In this document: piece after piece, positions 1-6,387 of the stretch
Layout: each line of letters opens with the position of its first letter
Numbering within the stretch: position 1 is the stretch's first letter
Origin: CAZZBK01 sp964652155
GTDB lineage: Bacteria > Planctomycetota > Planctomycetia > Pirellulales > PNKZ01
Direction: 5' to 3'
Assembly: GCA_964652155.1 (NCBI GenBank)
Contig: CAZZBK010000186.1
Coordinates: 1-9,313, forward strand
DNA length: 9,313 bases
Notes under the pieces: model-generated
What the model saw: the letters and a program-made list of their open reading frames with translations, nothing else
Databases searched by the model: none
What the model was told of the DNA's origin: nothing
Translations under genes and position numbers: made by a program

Positions 1-183
1 GGCCTGGGCAACTGCCGCGCCCGGGTCGAGGTACCGTCCGCCGTCGGAGAAGCTGTCGGGCGTGACGTTCACGATGCCCATCAGCAAAGGCCGGACGCCA
101 CACATGAGCGTGCGCGTGCGCAGCCGCCACTGGCCTGCTCGCATGGGCCAATACCAATCGGGAACGTGAACCGTTTGCGACAT
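1..183 (-). CDS. folP: Dihydropteroate synthase, N-terminal part (runs off left edge)
   Basis: Folate biosynthesis enzyme that joins p-aminobenzoate to 6-hydroxymethyl-dihydropterin diphosphate in the cytoplasm; it is the sulfonamide target. Reading leftward from an ATG at 183-181, 61 codons are present with no stop, so the gene is cut by the window edge. Residues 34-49 carry the family's N-terminal signature MGIVNVTPDSFSDGG, which holds the conserved Asn and the first pterin/diphosphate-binding loop. The preceding ~30 residues are a normal-length leader strand. An AAGGA ribosome site lies 9 nt before the ATG. The gene is divergent from the sialidase-like gene across a 175-bp spacer, so it is not part of that operon. 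Identification rests on the signature alone because the rest of the TIM barrel is not visible, but that signature is highly specific. Confidence 0.93.
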   Translation of the reverse strand, partial: MSQTVHVPDWYWPMRAGQWRLRTRTLMCGVRPLLMGIVNVTPDSFSDGGRYLDPGAAVAQA

Positions 184-358
184 CAACTCTCGTCCTTGCC
201 GGGCGTTGGGTTTCATCCTAGAGGTTGCGCCCGGCCGCAGGCAATCATTCTCCGGCGCAAAATCTTCAGGGCACTTGCAATTCGCGCCGTGACAAGCGAT
301 ACCGTAGGCAATCGATCGATGCCGCCTTGCGCGTTCCCCTTGCTCGGAGAATCTGCCG
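184..358. other. Divergent intergenic spacer between folP and the sialidase-like gene
   Basis: This 175-bp spacer must hold promoters for both flanking genes. On the plus strand a TTGCAA at 275-280 is followed 17 nt later by GATACC, a poor match to a -10 box, so no promoter is called with confidence. The last bases before 359 contain GGAG with 7-nt spacing, a sound ribosome site for the plus-strand gene. I see no RNA gene and no repeat here. Confidence 0.4.
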
Positions 359-1396
359 ATGAATCGCTGTCTGGAATGGATCGCTAGCCTTTTGCTGGTC
401 ATGAGTGCCGCGCTCCACGCGGCCGAGCCCAAATTGGAGTCGGTTACGAAAATCTGGGACGCCGGAGCCCATAACGCCTTCACCGACTTGATCCGTTTCA
501 AGAACCAATGGTTCTGCTCGTTTCGCGAGGCCGAGGGGCATGTCGGCGGCGACGGCAAGTTGCGCGTGCTCACATCGACCGACGGCGTCGAATGGACGAG
601 CGCGGCCTTGTTGGCCGAAGAGGGCATCGACCTGCGCGACCCTAAGCTATCGATCACGGCCGATGGCCGGCTGATGATCGTCGCCGGCGGGAGTGTGTAC
701 GGCGGCACGAAAATCCTCAAGGGGCGACAGCCGCGCGTGGCTTTCTCGGCCGATGGGCGTAAGTGGACCGCCACACAACGCGTGCTTGCCGAGGGGGACT
801 GGCTGTGGCGCGTCACGTGGCACGACGGCGTCGCCTACGGTATCGCCTATGACGCTTCGCAGCGAGCCTCTGCCGCAGCCCAAGAAGCCGCCAAGAGCAC
901 CAAGCCCGTCGCGCCTGGGCCTGCCGACTGGAAACTCAAGCTGTTCCGCAGCGCCGACGGCGTCCAGTACGAATTGATCACGCACCTCGACGTGCCGGGC
1001 CATCCCAACGAGTCGACGCTCCGTTTCACCGCCGATGGCGAGATGATCGCTCTGTCGAGACGCGAGGCGGGGAGCACCTTTGGCTGGATCGGGTCGAGCA
1101 AGCCCCCCTACAAAACCTGGTCGTGGCACGAGACCCAGTATCGCTTCGGTGGCCCGAACTTCATCGTGCTCGACAACGGATCGATGTGGGCCGCCGGACG
1201 CCGATACCCCGGCGGAGCCAAGACCGTGCTCGCACAAATGACCCGCACGTCCTATGAGCCGCTGCTGACGCTCCCCAGCGGCGGCGACACGAGCTACCCG
1301 GGCTTGGTGTTCCACGAGGGGTTGCTGTGGATGAGCTACTATTCGAGCCACGAAGGGAAGAGCAGCATTTATTTGGCGAAGATCGCGCTTCCTTAA
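359..1396 (+). CDS. Secreted sialidase-like (BNR repeat) beta-propeller protein
   Basis: A 345-aa exported protein. Residues 1-21 form a signal peptide (short basic start, hydrophobic core, cleavage likely after AALHA). The mature part looks like a sialidase-type propeller with three shortened Asp-box motifs of form SxDGxx[W/Y]: 73-79 (STDGVEW), 130-136 (SADGRKW) and 198-204 (SADGVQY). Arginines at 56 (FREAEGH), 222, 234/235 and 281/282 and Glu218 (NEST) could supply the arginine cluster and acid/nucleophile helper known in exo-sialidases, but I assign these by pattern only. Length fits a single six-bladed propeller without accessory domains. GGAG precedes the ATG by 7 nt. It is the first gene of an operon; the next gene starts 33 bp after its stop. 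It may act on sialic acid or another acidic or amino sugar in surface or environmental glycans, or only bind them. The fold is fairly sure; the activity is not. Confidence 0.8.
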   Translation: MNRCLEWIASLLLVMSAALHAAEPKLESVTKIWDAGAHNAFTDLIRFKNQWFCSFREAEGHVGGDGKLRVLTSTDGVEWTSAALLAEEGIDLRDPKLSITADGRLMIVAGGSVYGGTKILKGRQPRVAFSADGRKWTATQRVLAEGDWLWRVTWHDGVAYGIAYDASQRASAAAQEAAKSTKPVAPGPADWKLKLFRSADGVQYELITHLDVPGHPNESTLRFTADGEMIALSRREAGSTFGWIGSSKPPYKTWSWHETQYRFGGPNFIVLDNGSMWAAGRRYPGGAKTVLAQMTRTSYEPLLTLPSGGDTSYPGLVFHEGLLWMSYYSSHEGKSSIYLAKIALP

Positions 1397-1429
1397 CTCC
1401 TGTCCCATGATTATTGCGAAAGAGTCTCG

Positions 1430-1735
1430 ATGAGTCGAAGTCCCGATCATCCCCTGGTGCAACATGGCCGCCGCGAGGCGCTGTTCGTGCTGCTCGTGTG
1501 GTTCGCCACGATGGTGTACACCGTGAGCTATTGTTGGCGTCACGGCAATGGTCGCACGCTGGAGAACCTGACGTTCGTGCTTGGGTTTCCGGACTGGATT
1601 TTTTGGGGCGTCGTGCTGCCGTGGTTCGTGTGCCTCGCCATCTCGACCTGGTTTGCGTTCTGGGGTTTGAGCGACGACCCGTTGGGCGATGAGGCGGCCG
1701 AAGAACCCTTGCACGAGGACGCTCAGCATGGGTAA
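1430..1735 (+). CDS. YhdT/DUF997-type small membrane protein
   Basis: A 101-aa inner-membrane protein with two hydrophobic helices, about residues 17-35 (ALFVLLVWFATMVYTVSYC) and 55-78 (DWIFWGVVLPWFVCLAIS and on), and a charged acidic tail (79-101) longer than in the ~80-aa enterobacterial YhdT. Aromatic-rich helices joined by a short loop with GFPDWIFWG match the DUF997 family, which is known to sit directly upstream of PanF-type sodium symporters and is proposed to be an accessory subunit. That is exactly the arrangement here: the next gene's ATG overlaps this stop (ATGGGTAA, 1728-1735), so translation is probably coupled. The ATG at 1430 is preceded by a modest GAAAGAG ribosome site. Family assignment is from size, topology and neighbour, with moderate to good confidence; function remains inferred. 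Confidence 0.8.
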   Translation: MSRSPDHPLVQHGRREALFVLLVWFATMVYTVSYCWRHGNGRTLENLTFVLGFPDWIFWGVVLPWFVCLAISTWFAFWGLSDDPLGDEAAEEPLHEDAQHG

Positions 1736-3311
1736 TTACGACTTCGGAGCGATCATCGCCTTGCTGCTGGTCATCGGCTTTAGCGTCAAGCTGGGCACAG
1801 TCGCCCAGCGCGTGGTCGAGCAGGGCTCGTTCCTTAAGGGCTTTTTTCTCGGCAATCGCGGGCTGGGTGTGTGGGCGATGGCCCTCACGGCCACGGTGCA
1901 AAGCGGCGGCACGTTCATGGGCTTCCCCTCGCTCGTGTACTCGCACGGCTGGACGGTCGCACTGTGGATTGGCAGCTACATGATCGTGCCCCTGACCGGC
2001 TTTGGTGTCGTCGCCAAACGACTAGCCCAGGTCTCGCGCCGGACCGGCGCGATCACCGTGCCCGACCTGTTCCGCAGCCGGTTCGACAACGCCAAGATCG
2101 GCCTGATCGCGTCGCTGCTGATCCTGTTGTTCTTGACGTTCATGATGATCGCCCAATTCAAGGCCGGCGCGTTGGTCATGAAGCTCTCATGGCCCGGCAA
2201 CGCCGATCTGGCGTTGGTCGAAGACACCGCCAGCGGGCTCGATTATGCGTATTACATCGGGCTGGGCGTGTTCGCGCTCACGGTCGTCAGCTACACGCTG
2301 ATCGGCGGCTTCTTGGCGAGCGTGTGGACCGACCTGTTCCAAAGTGTGCTGATGATCATCGGCGTCGCCATGCTCTTTAGCCTCGTGTACCTGAGCGGCG
2401 CGGCACCGTCGCTCGAACAGGCCACGATCAACGCCGTGCAGCAGACCGGCGAGGGGTACATCAATTTCTCCGGCTACGCCAAAGACGGCCGGGCGTTTTT
2501 GACCCCTAGCCTGGCATGTTCGTTTTTCGTCGTGTGGATCTTCGGCGGCATGGCCTCGCCGGCCAGCGTGACTCGCGTCATGGCGAGCAGCGACACCGCG
2601 ACGTTGCGACGGTCGATTTTCGTGCTCGGCACGTATAACTGTTTCATCTACTTGCCGCTGATCTGCATTTGCATCGCGGCCCGGACCATCATGCCCAACC
2701 TGGCCGCCTCGGACGAAGTCATTCCGCGGATGGCGCTGTGGGCGACGCGCGATTTGCCCGGTGGGTCGTTCTGGGCGGGCGTGATCTTGGCCGCGCCGTT
2801 TGGCGCGGTGATGGCCACGGTCAGCTCGTACCTTGTGGTCATCTCGTCCGGTCTGGTCCACGACGTGTATCAGCGATTTATCAACCCGCAGGCCACCGAC
2901 CTACAGCTCCGCAAGCTAACGCGGATTGTGATGGTGCTGTTGGGGACGGTGTGCGTGGCGGCCAACATTCATCCGGTGCAATACCTGCAAGCGCTCGTGA
3001 TCTTCTGCACGAGCAGCGGAGCGGCGGCGTTTTTGGTACCGGTGTTCATGACCTGCTACTGGCGACGCGCCACGGCCCAAGGCGCCATCGCCGCAATGCT
3101 CACCGGCTCGGCGACGGTCCTCACACTGTTCATGATCGGCCTCAACAGCGCGGATCCGATGATCGGCAACGCGACCCGATTCCGGCCGTATTTTCTGCTC
3201 GGCCTCGAGCCGGTCGTCTGGGGCATCTTGTTCGCCGCGATTGTCGGCGTGGCCGTGAGCCTCAAGACGAACCCGCCGGATGACCATGTGATCGAGAAGA
3301 TTTTCGCGTAA
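1728..3311 (+). CDS. Sodium:solute symporter family (SSS) transporter, PanF-like
   Basis: A 527-aa inner-membrane Na+-coupled uptake protein of the LeuT-fold SSS family. The start at 1728 (MGNYDFGAII) places the first helix at the N-terminus as usual; an in-frame ATG 13 codons upstream would add a charged stretch and overlap the previous gene more. About 12-13 hydrophobic segments are visible. The family signature is at 191-205 (LIGGFLASVWTDLFQ). Residues 364-367 (TVSS), followed by SS at 373-374 and HDVY, match the TM8 region whose Ser/Thr residues form the Na2 sodium site in vSGLT. A GAGGAC ribosome site lies inside the yhdT-like gene. Pairing with a DUF997 protein favours the PanF branch, but the upstream sialidase-like gene makes a sugar or sugar acid a plausible substrate. 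Substrate cannot be read from sequence. Confidence 0.92.
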   Translation: MGNYDFGAIIALLLVIGFSVKLGTVAQRVVEQGSFLKGFFLGNRGLGVWAMALTATVQSGGTFMGFPSLVYSHGWTVALWIGSYMIVPLTGFGVVAKRLAQVSRRTGAITVPDLFRSRFDNAKIGLIASLLILLFLTFMMIAQFKAGALVMKLSWPGNADLALVEDTASGLDYAYYIGLGVFALTVVSYTLIGGFLASVWTDLFQSVLMIIGVAMLFSLVYLSGAAPSLEQATINAVQQTGEGYINFSGYAKDGRAFLTPSLACSFFVVWIFGGMASPASVTRVMASSDTATLRRSIFVLGTYNCFIYLPLICICIAARTIMPNLAASDEVIPRMALWATRDLPGGSFWAGVILAAPFGAVMATVSSYLVVISSGLVHDVYQRFINPQATDLQLRKLTRIVMVLLGTVCVAANIHPVQYLQALVIFCTSSGAAAFLVPVFMTCYWRRATAQGAIAAMLTGSATVLTLFMIGLNSADPMIGNATRFRPYFLLGLEPVVWGILFAAIVGVAVSLKTNPPDDHVIEKIFA

Positions 3312-3340
3312 CAACTCGCTTGGCAGGAAAATTGATTACT

Positions 3341-3362
3341 TAGCCGGTCCGTCTCGGACCGG
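3341..3362 (+). repeat. Dispersed palindromic hairpin repeat, copy 1
   Basis: Perfect hairpin CCGGTCCG (3344-3351) / CGGACCGG (3355-3362) with a TCT loop, starting 32 nt after the symporter stop codon. The 22-nt unit from 3341 recurs at 8549-8570 with a single G-to-A change. Similarity may extend further: GCCAC-CTC and CACGATCTC follow the hairpin at nearly the same distance in both places (3381-3403 and 8593-8612). There is no T-run after the stem, so it is not a classical intrinsic terminator. It may act as a REP-like mRNA 3' stabiliser or a factor-dependent terminator. Confidence 0.75.
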
Positions 3363-3462
3363 TGGTGTGACATCGGCCTCGCCACGCTCCAATGCACGAT
3401 CTCGTATCTCAATTCGCGACCGTATATGTCCGATCGCCAGAGGAGCCGGCGAAGAGGGCCTC

Positions 3463-4152
3463 TCACCGGCTGCGATAGATCACGAAGATCAGCAGCGGCA
3501 CCAGACCTGCGATAATGCCTAGCAGCACCTTCACCAGTGGCGACATCCCTTGGCCCTGAGCGGGCTCGTTGGGCGAAGCCTTGTTCACCAGCGGGGCGTG
3601 CTTGGGGGTCTCGACCAACTTCGGTGTCTTGGACTTCGGCTTTGAACTGGGCTTAGGGGGTGTCGCCTCGGCGCGGGCCGTGCCATGCGGCGGCAGTTGA
3701 GTCGGCCGGAGTTGAGGAAACACCTCGCCGGCGGTCCGCCACTCGGACCAACCCTCCCGCCACACCAGGCTCGGAGCGGTCACGCGCCCTTCGACAATCC
3801 AGCTCCGAAACGTCTCTCCATCGGCCGGGCCAAATTGAGTTGTGTGGCCAGGTGGGACGACATACCACAGTCGCGTCGGCGCCTCGTCGATCGGATCGCT
3901 CATGACTGGGTCGGGTGTCGGCGCTTCACTCGTCGCCGTCGCCATGCTCATCGACGGTTCTTCGTCGAGCGGGTCACGATCTCCCTCGGCCATTTCGGCC
4001 GCGCCGGTCGAAGCCGCCAGCGACGAGGCCCCTTCGAGCGCGGGGATAAAGACCCGACCGCCGCATTTCGGGCAGCGGCCTTTCTTGCCCGCCAGATGGG
4101 CCTTCACATTGAGCATGTGACCGCAGGTGTCACATGCGAATCGAATTCCCAT
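3463..4152 (-). CDS. Zinc-ribbon / GYF_2 domain protein with C-terminal membrane anchor
   Basis: A 229-aa protein with three parts. Residues 7-30 form a zinc ribbon from two CxxC pairs (C7-x2-C10 and C27-P-K-C30), of the kind often seen at the N-terminus of planctomycete proteins. Residues ~95-149 are a GYF_2 (DUF4339) domain, seen in the pattern LWYVVPPG...FGP...VWREGWSEW and the final AGEVFPQL; GYF-type domains are thought to bind proline-rich peptides. Linkers at 40-92 (acidic) and 150-200 (Pro/Lys-rich) are low complexity. Residues 205-226 are a single hydrophobic helix ending three residues before the C-terminus (YRSR), so the protein is probably tail-anchored with its domains in the cytoplasm. 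No signal peptide. The start has no clear Shine-Dalgarno and sits just after a GC hairpin. Function unknown; an adaptor or scaffold role is a guess. Confidence 0.85.
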   Translation of the reverse strand: MGIRFACDTCGHMLNVKAHLAGKKGRCPKCGGRVFIPALEGASSLAASTGAAEMAEGDRDPLDEEPSMSMATATSEAPTPDPVMSDPIDEAPTRLWYVVPPGHTTQFGPADGETFRSWIVEGRVTAPSLVWREGWSEWRTAGEVFPQLRPTQLPPHGTARAEATPPKPSSKPKSKTPKLVETPKHAPLVNKASPNEPAQGQGMSPLVKVLLGIIAGLVPLLIFVIYRSR

Positions 4153-4159
4153 GATGCCG

Positions 4160-4177
4160 CGCGGCCGTTTCGCCGCG
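4160..4177 (-). promoter_or_regulatory. GC hairpin just before the zinc-ribbon gene start
   Basis: On the minus strand CGCGGC (4177-4172) pairs perfectly with GCCGCG (4165-4160) across a 6-nt loop, ending 7 nt before the ATG at 4152. The interval lacks a purine-rich ribosome site. The hairpin could limit or set translation of this gene. This is structural inference only; in a GC-rich genome short stems like this also arise by chance. Confidence 0.3.
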
Positions 4178-4245
4178 GTGTGAAATAAGGATGCGAGGCC
4201 CGCGTCTCGAGCGAGTCTCGACAGGCGGTTACCGAGACCTGCTTC

Positions 4246-4251
4246 ATTATA
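4246..4251 (-). promoter_or_regulatory. -10 box of the zinc-ribbon gene promoter
   Basis: Read on the minus strand this is a perfect TATAAT, rare in such GC-rich sequence, about 95 nt before the ATG at 4152. No good -35 exists at 16-18 nt spacing; at 17 nt the hexamer is GAGTCG, which falls within the relic direct-repeat copy at 4261-4298. The promoter may be extended, activator-dependent, or use a sigma factor tolerant of the -35. Confidence 0.45.
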
Positions 4252-4260
4252 CGCTCAAAA

Positions 4261-4298
4261 TCGCTGCTCGACTCGGTCGTTATTTCACAATCGGCGCG
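4261..4298. repeat. Direct repeat copy 1: relic of the copper monooxygenase gene's 3' end
   Basis: This 38-bp stretch matches 4461-4495 as a direct repeat. Both begin TCGCT and share CGAC-CGG, and the last 21 bases (4278-4298 and 4475-4495) are identical. In copy 2 these 21 bases encode the final residues RAPIVK and the TAA stop of the minus-strand gene; here the same bases lie outside any gene. The two copies bracket the palindromic element. Confidence 0.8.
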
Positions 4299-4301
4299 TC
4301 A

Positions 4302-4456
4302 GGGTCCTTCTCCCACCGGGAGAAGGTGGCCGACAGGCCGGATGAGGGCCGTTGGCATTGGCCACACGTTCTGCAACAGTGACTCACCCGCAGCGCTTCA
4401 GCGGACCCTCTCCTGGCTCGCTGCGCTCGCCATCCTCTCCCAGAGGGAGAGGGTTC
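4302..4456. mobile_element. MITE/REP-like element built of two inverted hairpin modules
   Basis: The left module has CCTTCTCCC (4306-4314) pairing with GGGAGAAGG (4318-4326), then a GGCC-GACA-GGCC mini-hairpin (4328-4339) and GGATGAGGGCC. The right module, read on the minus strand, has CCTCTCCC (4452-4445) pairing with GGGAGAGG (4441-4434), then ATGGCGAGC and AGGAGAGGGTCC. The two modules are therefore diverged inverted copies, like a REP doublet. About 60-70 bp of unstructured sequence lies between them. It encodes nothing. Such elements with YTCTCCC-NNN-GGGAGAR hairpins are widely dispersed in GC-rich bacteria and are presumably moved by a transposase supplied in trans. Exact ends are uncertain by several bases. 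Confidence 0.7.
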
Positions 4457-4460
4457 AGAG

Positions 4461-4495
4461 TCGCTCGACGCGGCCGTTATTTCACAATCGGCGCG
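4461..4495. repeat. Direct repeat copy 2, overlapping the 3' end of the copper monooxygenase gene
   Basis: A 35-bp partner of 4261-4298, differing by a 3-nt deletion and a few substitutions in its first part and identical over the last 21 bases. Bases 4477-4495 are coding (stop codon and last residues of the minus-strand gene), so this copy is probably the original and the other the duplicate, or the insertion remade the gene end. Confidence 0.78.
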
Positions 4496-6387
4496 CGGAC
4501 ACTCCGCTGCCGCGGACCAGCCGCCTCCTTGTCGATCATATACGTCACCACCAGATTCGACATCTCGTTGGCGCTCTCCTCGCCAAAGATCACCGTCGCC
4601 GTCGGGTCGGGGTTATACGGCATGAGCCGCGAGTTGTCCCAGTGACCCGACACGCGGAGGGTCGACCCGGCCGGAATTTTGACCGGTTCCTCGAACAGAT
4701 ACCGCCGCTGCCAGTTGAAGTCGTAGGCCGGAATGGCCACGAGCAACTCCTCGCGGCCGTCGGGATACTGGACGGACAATTGGTAGTCGGCCCCGCGCAG
4801 GTGCATGTGCGGCCGGACGTCGACGAGCACCACGTCCTGCTTAAAGTACGGCTCGAACTCGGTCCGCTGATGAGCGCGATGCGGCGGCAGCTCGATGGTC
4901 CGATCGCGCGTGAAAATATGATCGTACAACACGTGTTCCGGCGGGTTGCGATCTTTGCGCCACACGAACCCGATCGAGGTCCGGTCGGCCACGTCCTCGT
5001 CGATCGGCGTGTAGTGCATCTCGAACATCAGGTCATGCCCTCCCGGCACAAGCACCCCCTCGTCGCTCTTAAAGCGGCGCGTGCTGAACTGATCGCCGGG
5101 CGTGTAGCTGGCGATCCGCCAGTGTCCTTCGCCCGTGATACTGTAGAGCTTGCTCATCATCAGCGCGCCGCTGATCGGCCCCGACGTGTCCTTGGGTCGA
5201 TCTTTGCGATCGACGACGAACACCTGAATATGATGCACGACGCGACGGTCGCCCGGCAGCAACTCGAGCTCCTGCACGTAGCGATCTTCCTTAAAGTCGT
5301 TGGGGACCCAGAAGTATTGGTACTCGATCGTCTTCGAGGCCTTGACGACAAACGGCTTGGTCATGGTCAAGACGTAATCGGGCTTGCCATTGCCGATGGT
5401 GAACTCACCGGGCTTGGGGAGCTCGGGCAGCTCCAATCGCTGGGCCGGGGCCTTGCCCGCCAAGAGCCATTGGGCCTCGCCCCGCTCGCGTCGCGCCAGC
5501 CCCTGGTCGATCCAGTCGACGATCATTTGGCGATCGTCGTCGCTGAGCATCAGCGCGCCGTGGACCTTGCGGCCGCGCGAGGGATCGCTTTGCCACGGGG
5601 GCATGCGCTGATGCGCGACCTCGCGGCGAACCGTGGCCGCCTTCAACTTGACCGACGCAAAGTCATGCAGCGGAAAACCTCCCACGCCCCCTTCGTAGTG
5701 GCATGTTACGCAATGCTTGTTGAGCAGCGGCGCGACATGATCGTGATACGTGAGCGTCTCGTCGGGCAGTTGTCGAGGCCACGGCGGAAGCTGCATCTCG
5801 CAACCTTGCGCCCGCGTCTCGGCCAGCGCACCCTTGCCGCTCAACAGGCCGTCGATCGCATCGGCGAGGTAGTTGTTCGCCTGCTGCGTGGGCGATTTTT
5901 TCCAGCCCGAGTCGTCGATCATCCCCCGATACCGCAAGAGCATTTGCGAGTCGAGCAAAAACGCCTCGGGCGTGGCGCGGGCCTTGAGATGCCGCGCGAG
6001 CAAGCCGTCCACATCGATGAAGGTCGGAAACGACAGGTCGTGCTTTTGCACATGCGAGGCCATCGCGATCCGCGTGACCCCTTCGTTCGGATACACGCCC
6101 AGGAACTGCACTTCCTGTTCGAGATATTTGTCGGCCAACGCGTTGAGCCGCGGCGCGATACGTGTCACCAGCGGACATTTCGTGTCGAGAAAGACCACGA
6201 CGAAGCCACGCACGCGGCCGCCGCCGATCGTCGTCAGGTCGGCCGACCAGCCGTGCTCGATCCCCCAGCGATCGACGAGCACCGGCTGCGGAAATGACGC
6301 GCTTGCCAACTCGGCGCTGTCGGCAAATTGAGCAGAGCCGACCATAGCCACTACGATCGATACCAACCACCGCAACGAACCGACCAT
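4477..6387 (-). CDS. Exported redoxin - cytochrome c - PHM/DBH-type copper monooxygenase fusion
   Basis: A 636-aa exported protein with three redox domains. Residues 1-25 are a signal peptide; the ATG at 6387 is chosen because it starts this peptide and has GGAG 9 nt upstream, while the longer frame adds an unlikely polar leader. Residues ~32-175 are a redoxin/peroxiredoxin-like fold with one active-site Cys71 (DTKCPLVTR), not CxxC. Residues ~210-300 carry a heme c motif CVTCH (226-230) and RMPPW (261-265), whose Met262 is a candidate axial ligand. Residues ~335-620 match the copper type II monooxygenase core. All six ligands appear: H385/H386 and H458 for one copper, and H527-x-H529 (HMH) and M609 (NEMSNL) for the other, equivalent to PHM H107/H108/H172 and H242/H244/M314. 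It probably hydroxylates a small substrate in the periplasm with electrons from the heme. Substrate unknown. Confidence 0.88.
   Translation of the reverse strand: MVGSLRWLVSIVVAMVGSAQFADSAELASASFPQPVLVDRWGIEHGWSADLTTIGGGRVRGFVVVFLDTKCPLVTRIAPRLNALADKYLEQEVQFLGVYPNEGVTRIAMASHVQKHDLSFPTFIDVDGLLARHLKARATPEAFLLDSQMLLRYRGMIDDSGWKKSPTQQANNYLADAIDGLLSGKGALAETRAQGCEMQLPPWPRQLPDETLTYHDHVAPLLNKHCVTCHYEGGVGGFPLHDFASVKLKAATVRREVAHQRMPPWQSDPSRGRKVHGALMLSDDDRQMIVDWIDQGLARRERGEAQWLLAGKAPAQRLELPELPKPGEFTIGNGKPDYVLTMTKPFVVKASKTIEYQYFWVPNDFKEDRYVQELELLPGDRRVVHHIQVFVVDRKDRPKDTSGPISGALMMSKLYSITGEGHWRIASYTPGDQFSTRRFKSDEGVLVPGGHDLMFEMHYTPIDEDVADRTSIGFVWRKDRNPPEHVLYDHIFTRDRTIELPPHRAHQRTEFEPYFKQDVVLVDVRPHMHLRGADYQLSVQYPDGREELLVAIPAYDFNWQRRYLFEEPVKIPAGSTLRVSGHWDNSRLMPYNPDPTATVIFGEESANEMSNLVVTYMIDKEAAGPRQRSVRAPIVK

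Larger units (their letters stand above)
4153..4476. other. 324-bp intergenic region between the two minus-strand genes
   Basis: Holds, from the zinc-ribbon gene outward: a start-proximal hairpin (4160-4177), a perfect minus-strand -10 box (4246-4251), a 38-bp relic copy of the neighbouring gene's 3' end (4261-4298), and a two-module palindromic element (about 4302-4456). The second, coding copy of the direct repeat begins at 4461. No open reading frame here has a ribosome site or coding character. The ten-mer TTATTTCACA occurs in both repeat copies and again inverted at 4179-4188. Confidence 0.7.

Noticed and set aside
1689..1727. Longer start for the symporter
   Set aside because: Adds 13 charged residues before the first helix and a longer overlap; the ATG at 1728 fits the family and forms an ATGGGTAA overlap.
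647..1729. A 360-codon minus-strand frame opposite the propeller and yhdT-like genes
   Set aside because: Composition is Arg/His/Gln-rich without domain pattern, it covers two real genes and has no ribosome site.
2187..2861. A 224-codon minus-strand frame inside the symporter gene
   Set aside because: Shadow of the transporter; highly charged with no motif.
3445..3470. Imperfect hairpin GCCGG...CCGGC as terminator of the zinc-ribbon gene
   Set aside because: It overlaps the stop codon, has mismatches inside and no U-run; too weak to call.
4302..4456. CRISPR-like or riboswitch reading of the paired hairpins
   Set aside because: Only two modules, in inverted orientation, with no regular spacers and no aptamer-like conserved core; a palindromic repeat element explains them better.
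4342..6297. A 651-codon open frame on the plus strand opposite the copper monooxygenase gene
   Set aside because: It is the antisense shadow of a gene with clear domains and copper and heme motifs. Its translation is Arg/His/Val-rich low-information sequence with no ribosome site, typical of GC-rich shadow frames.
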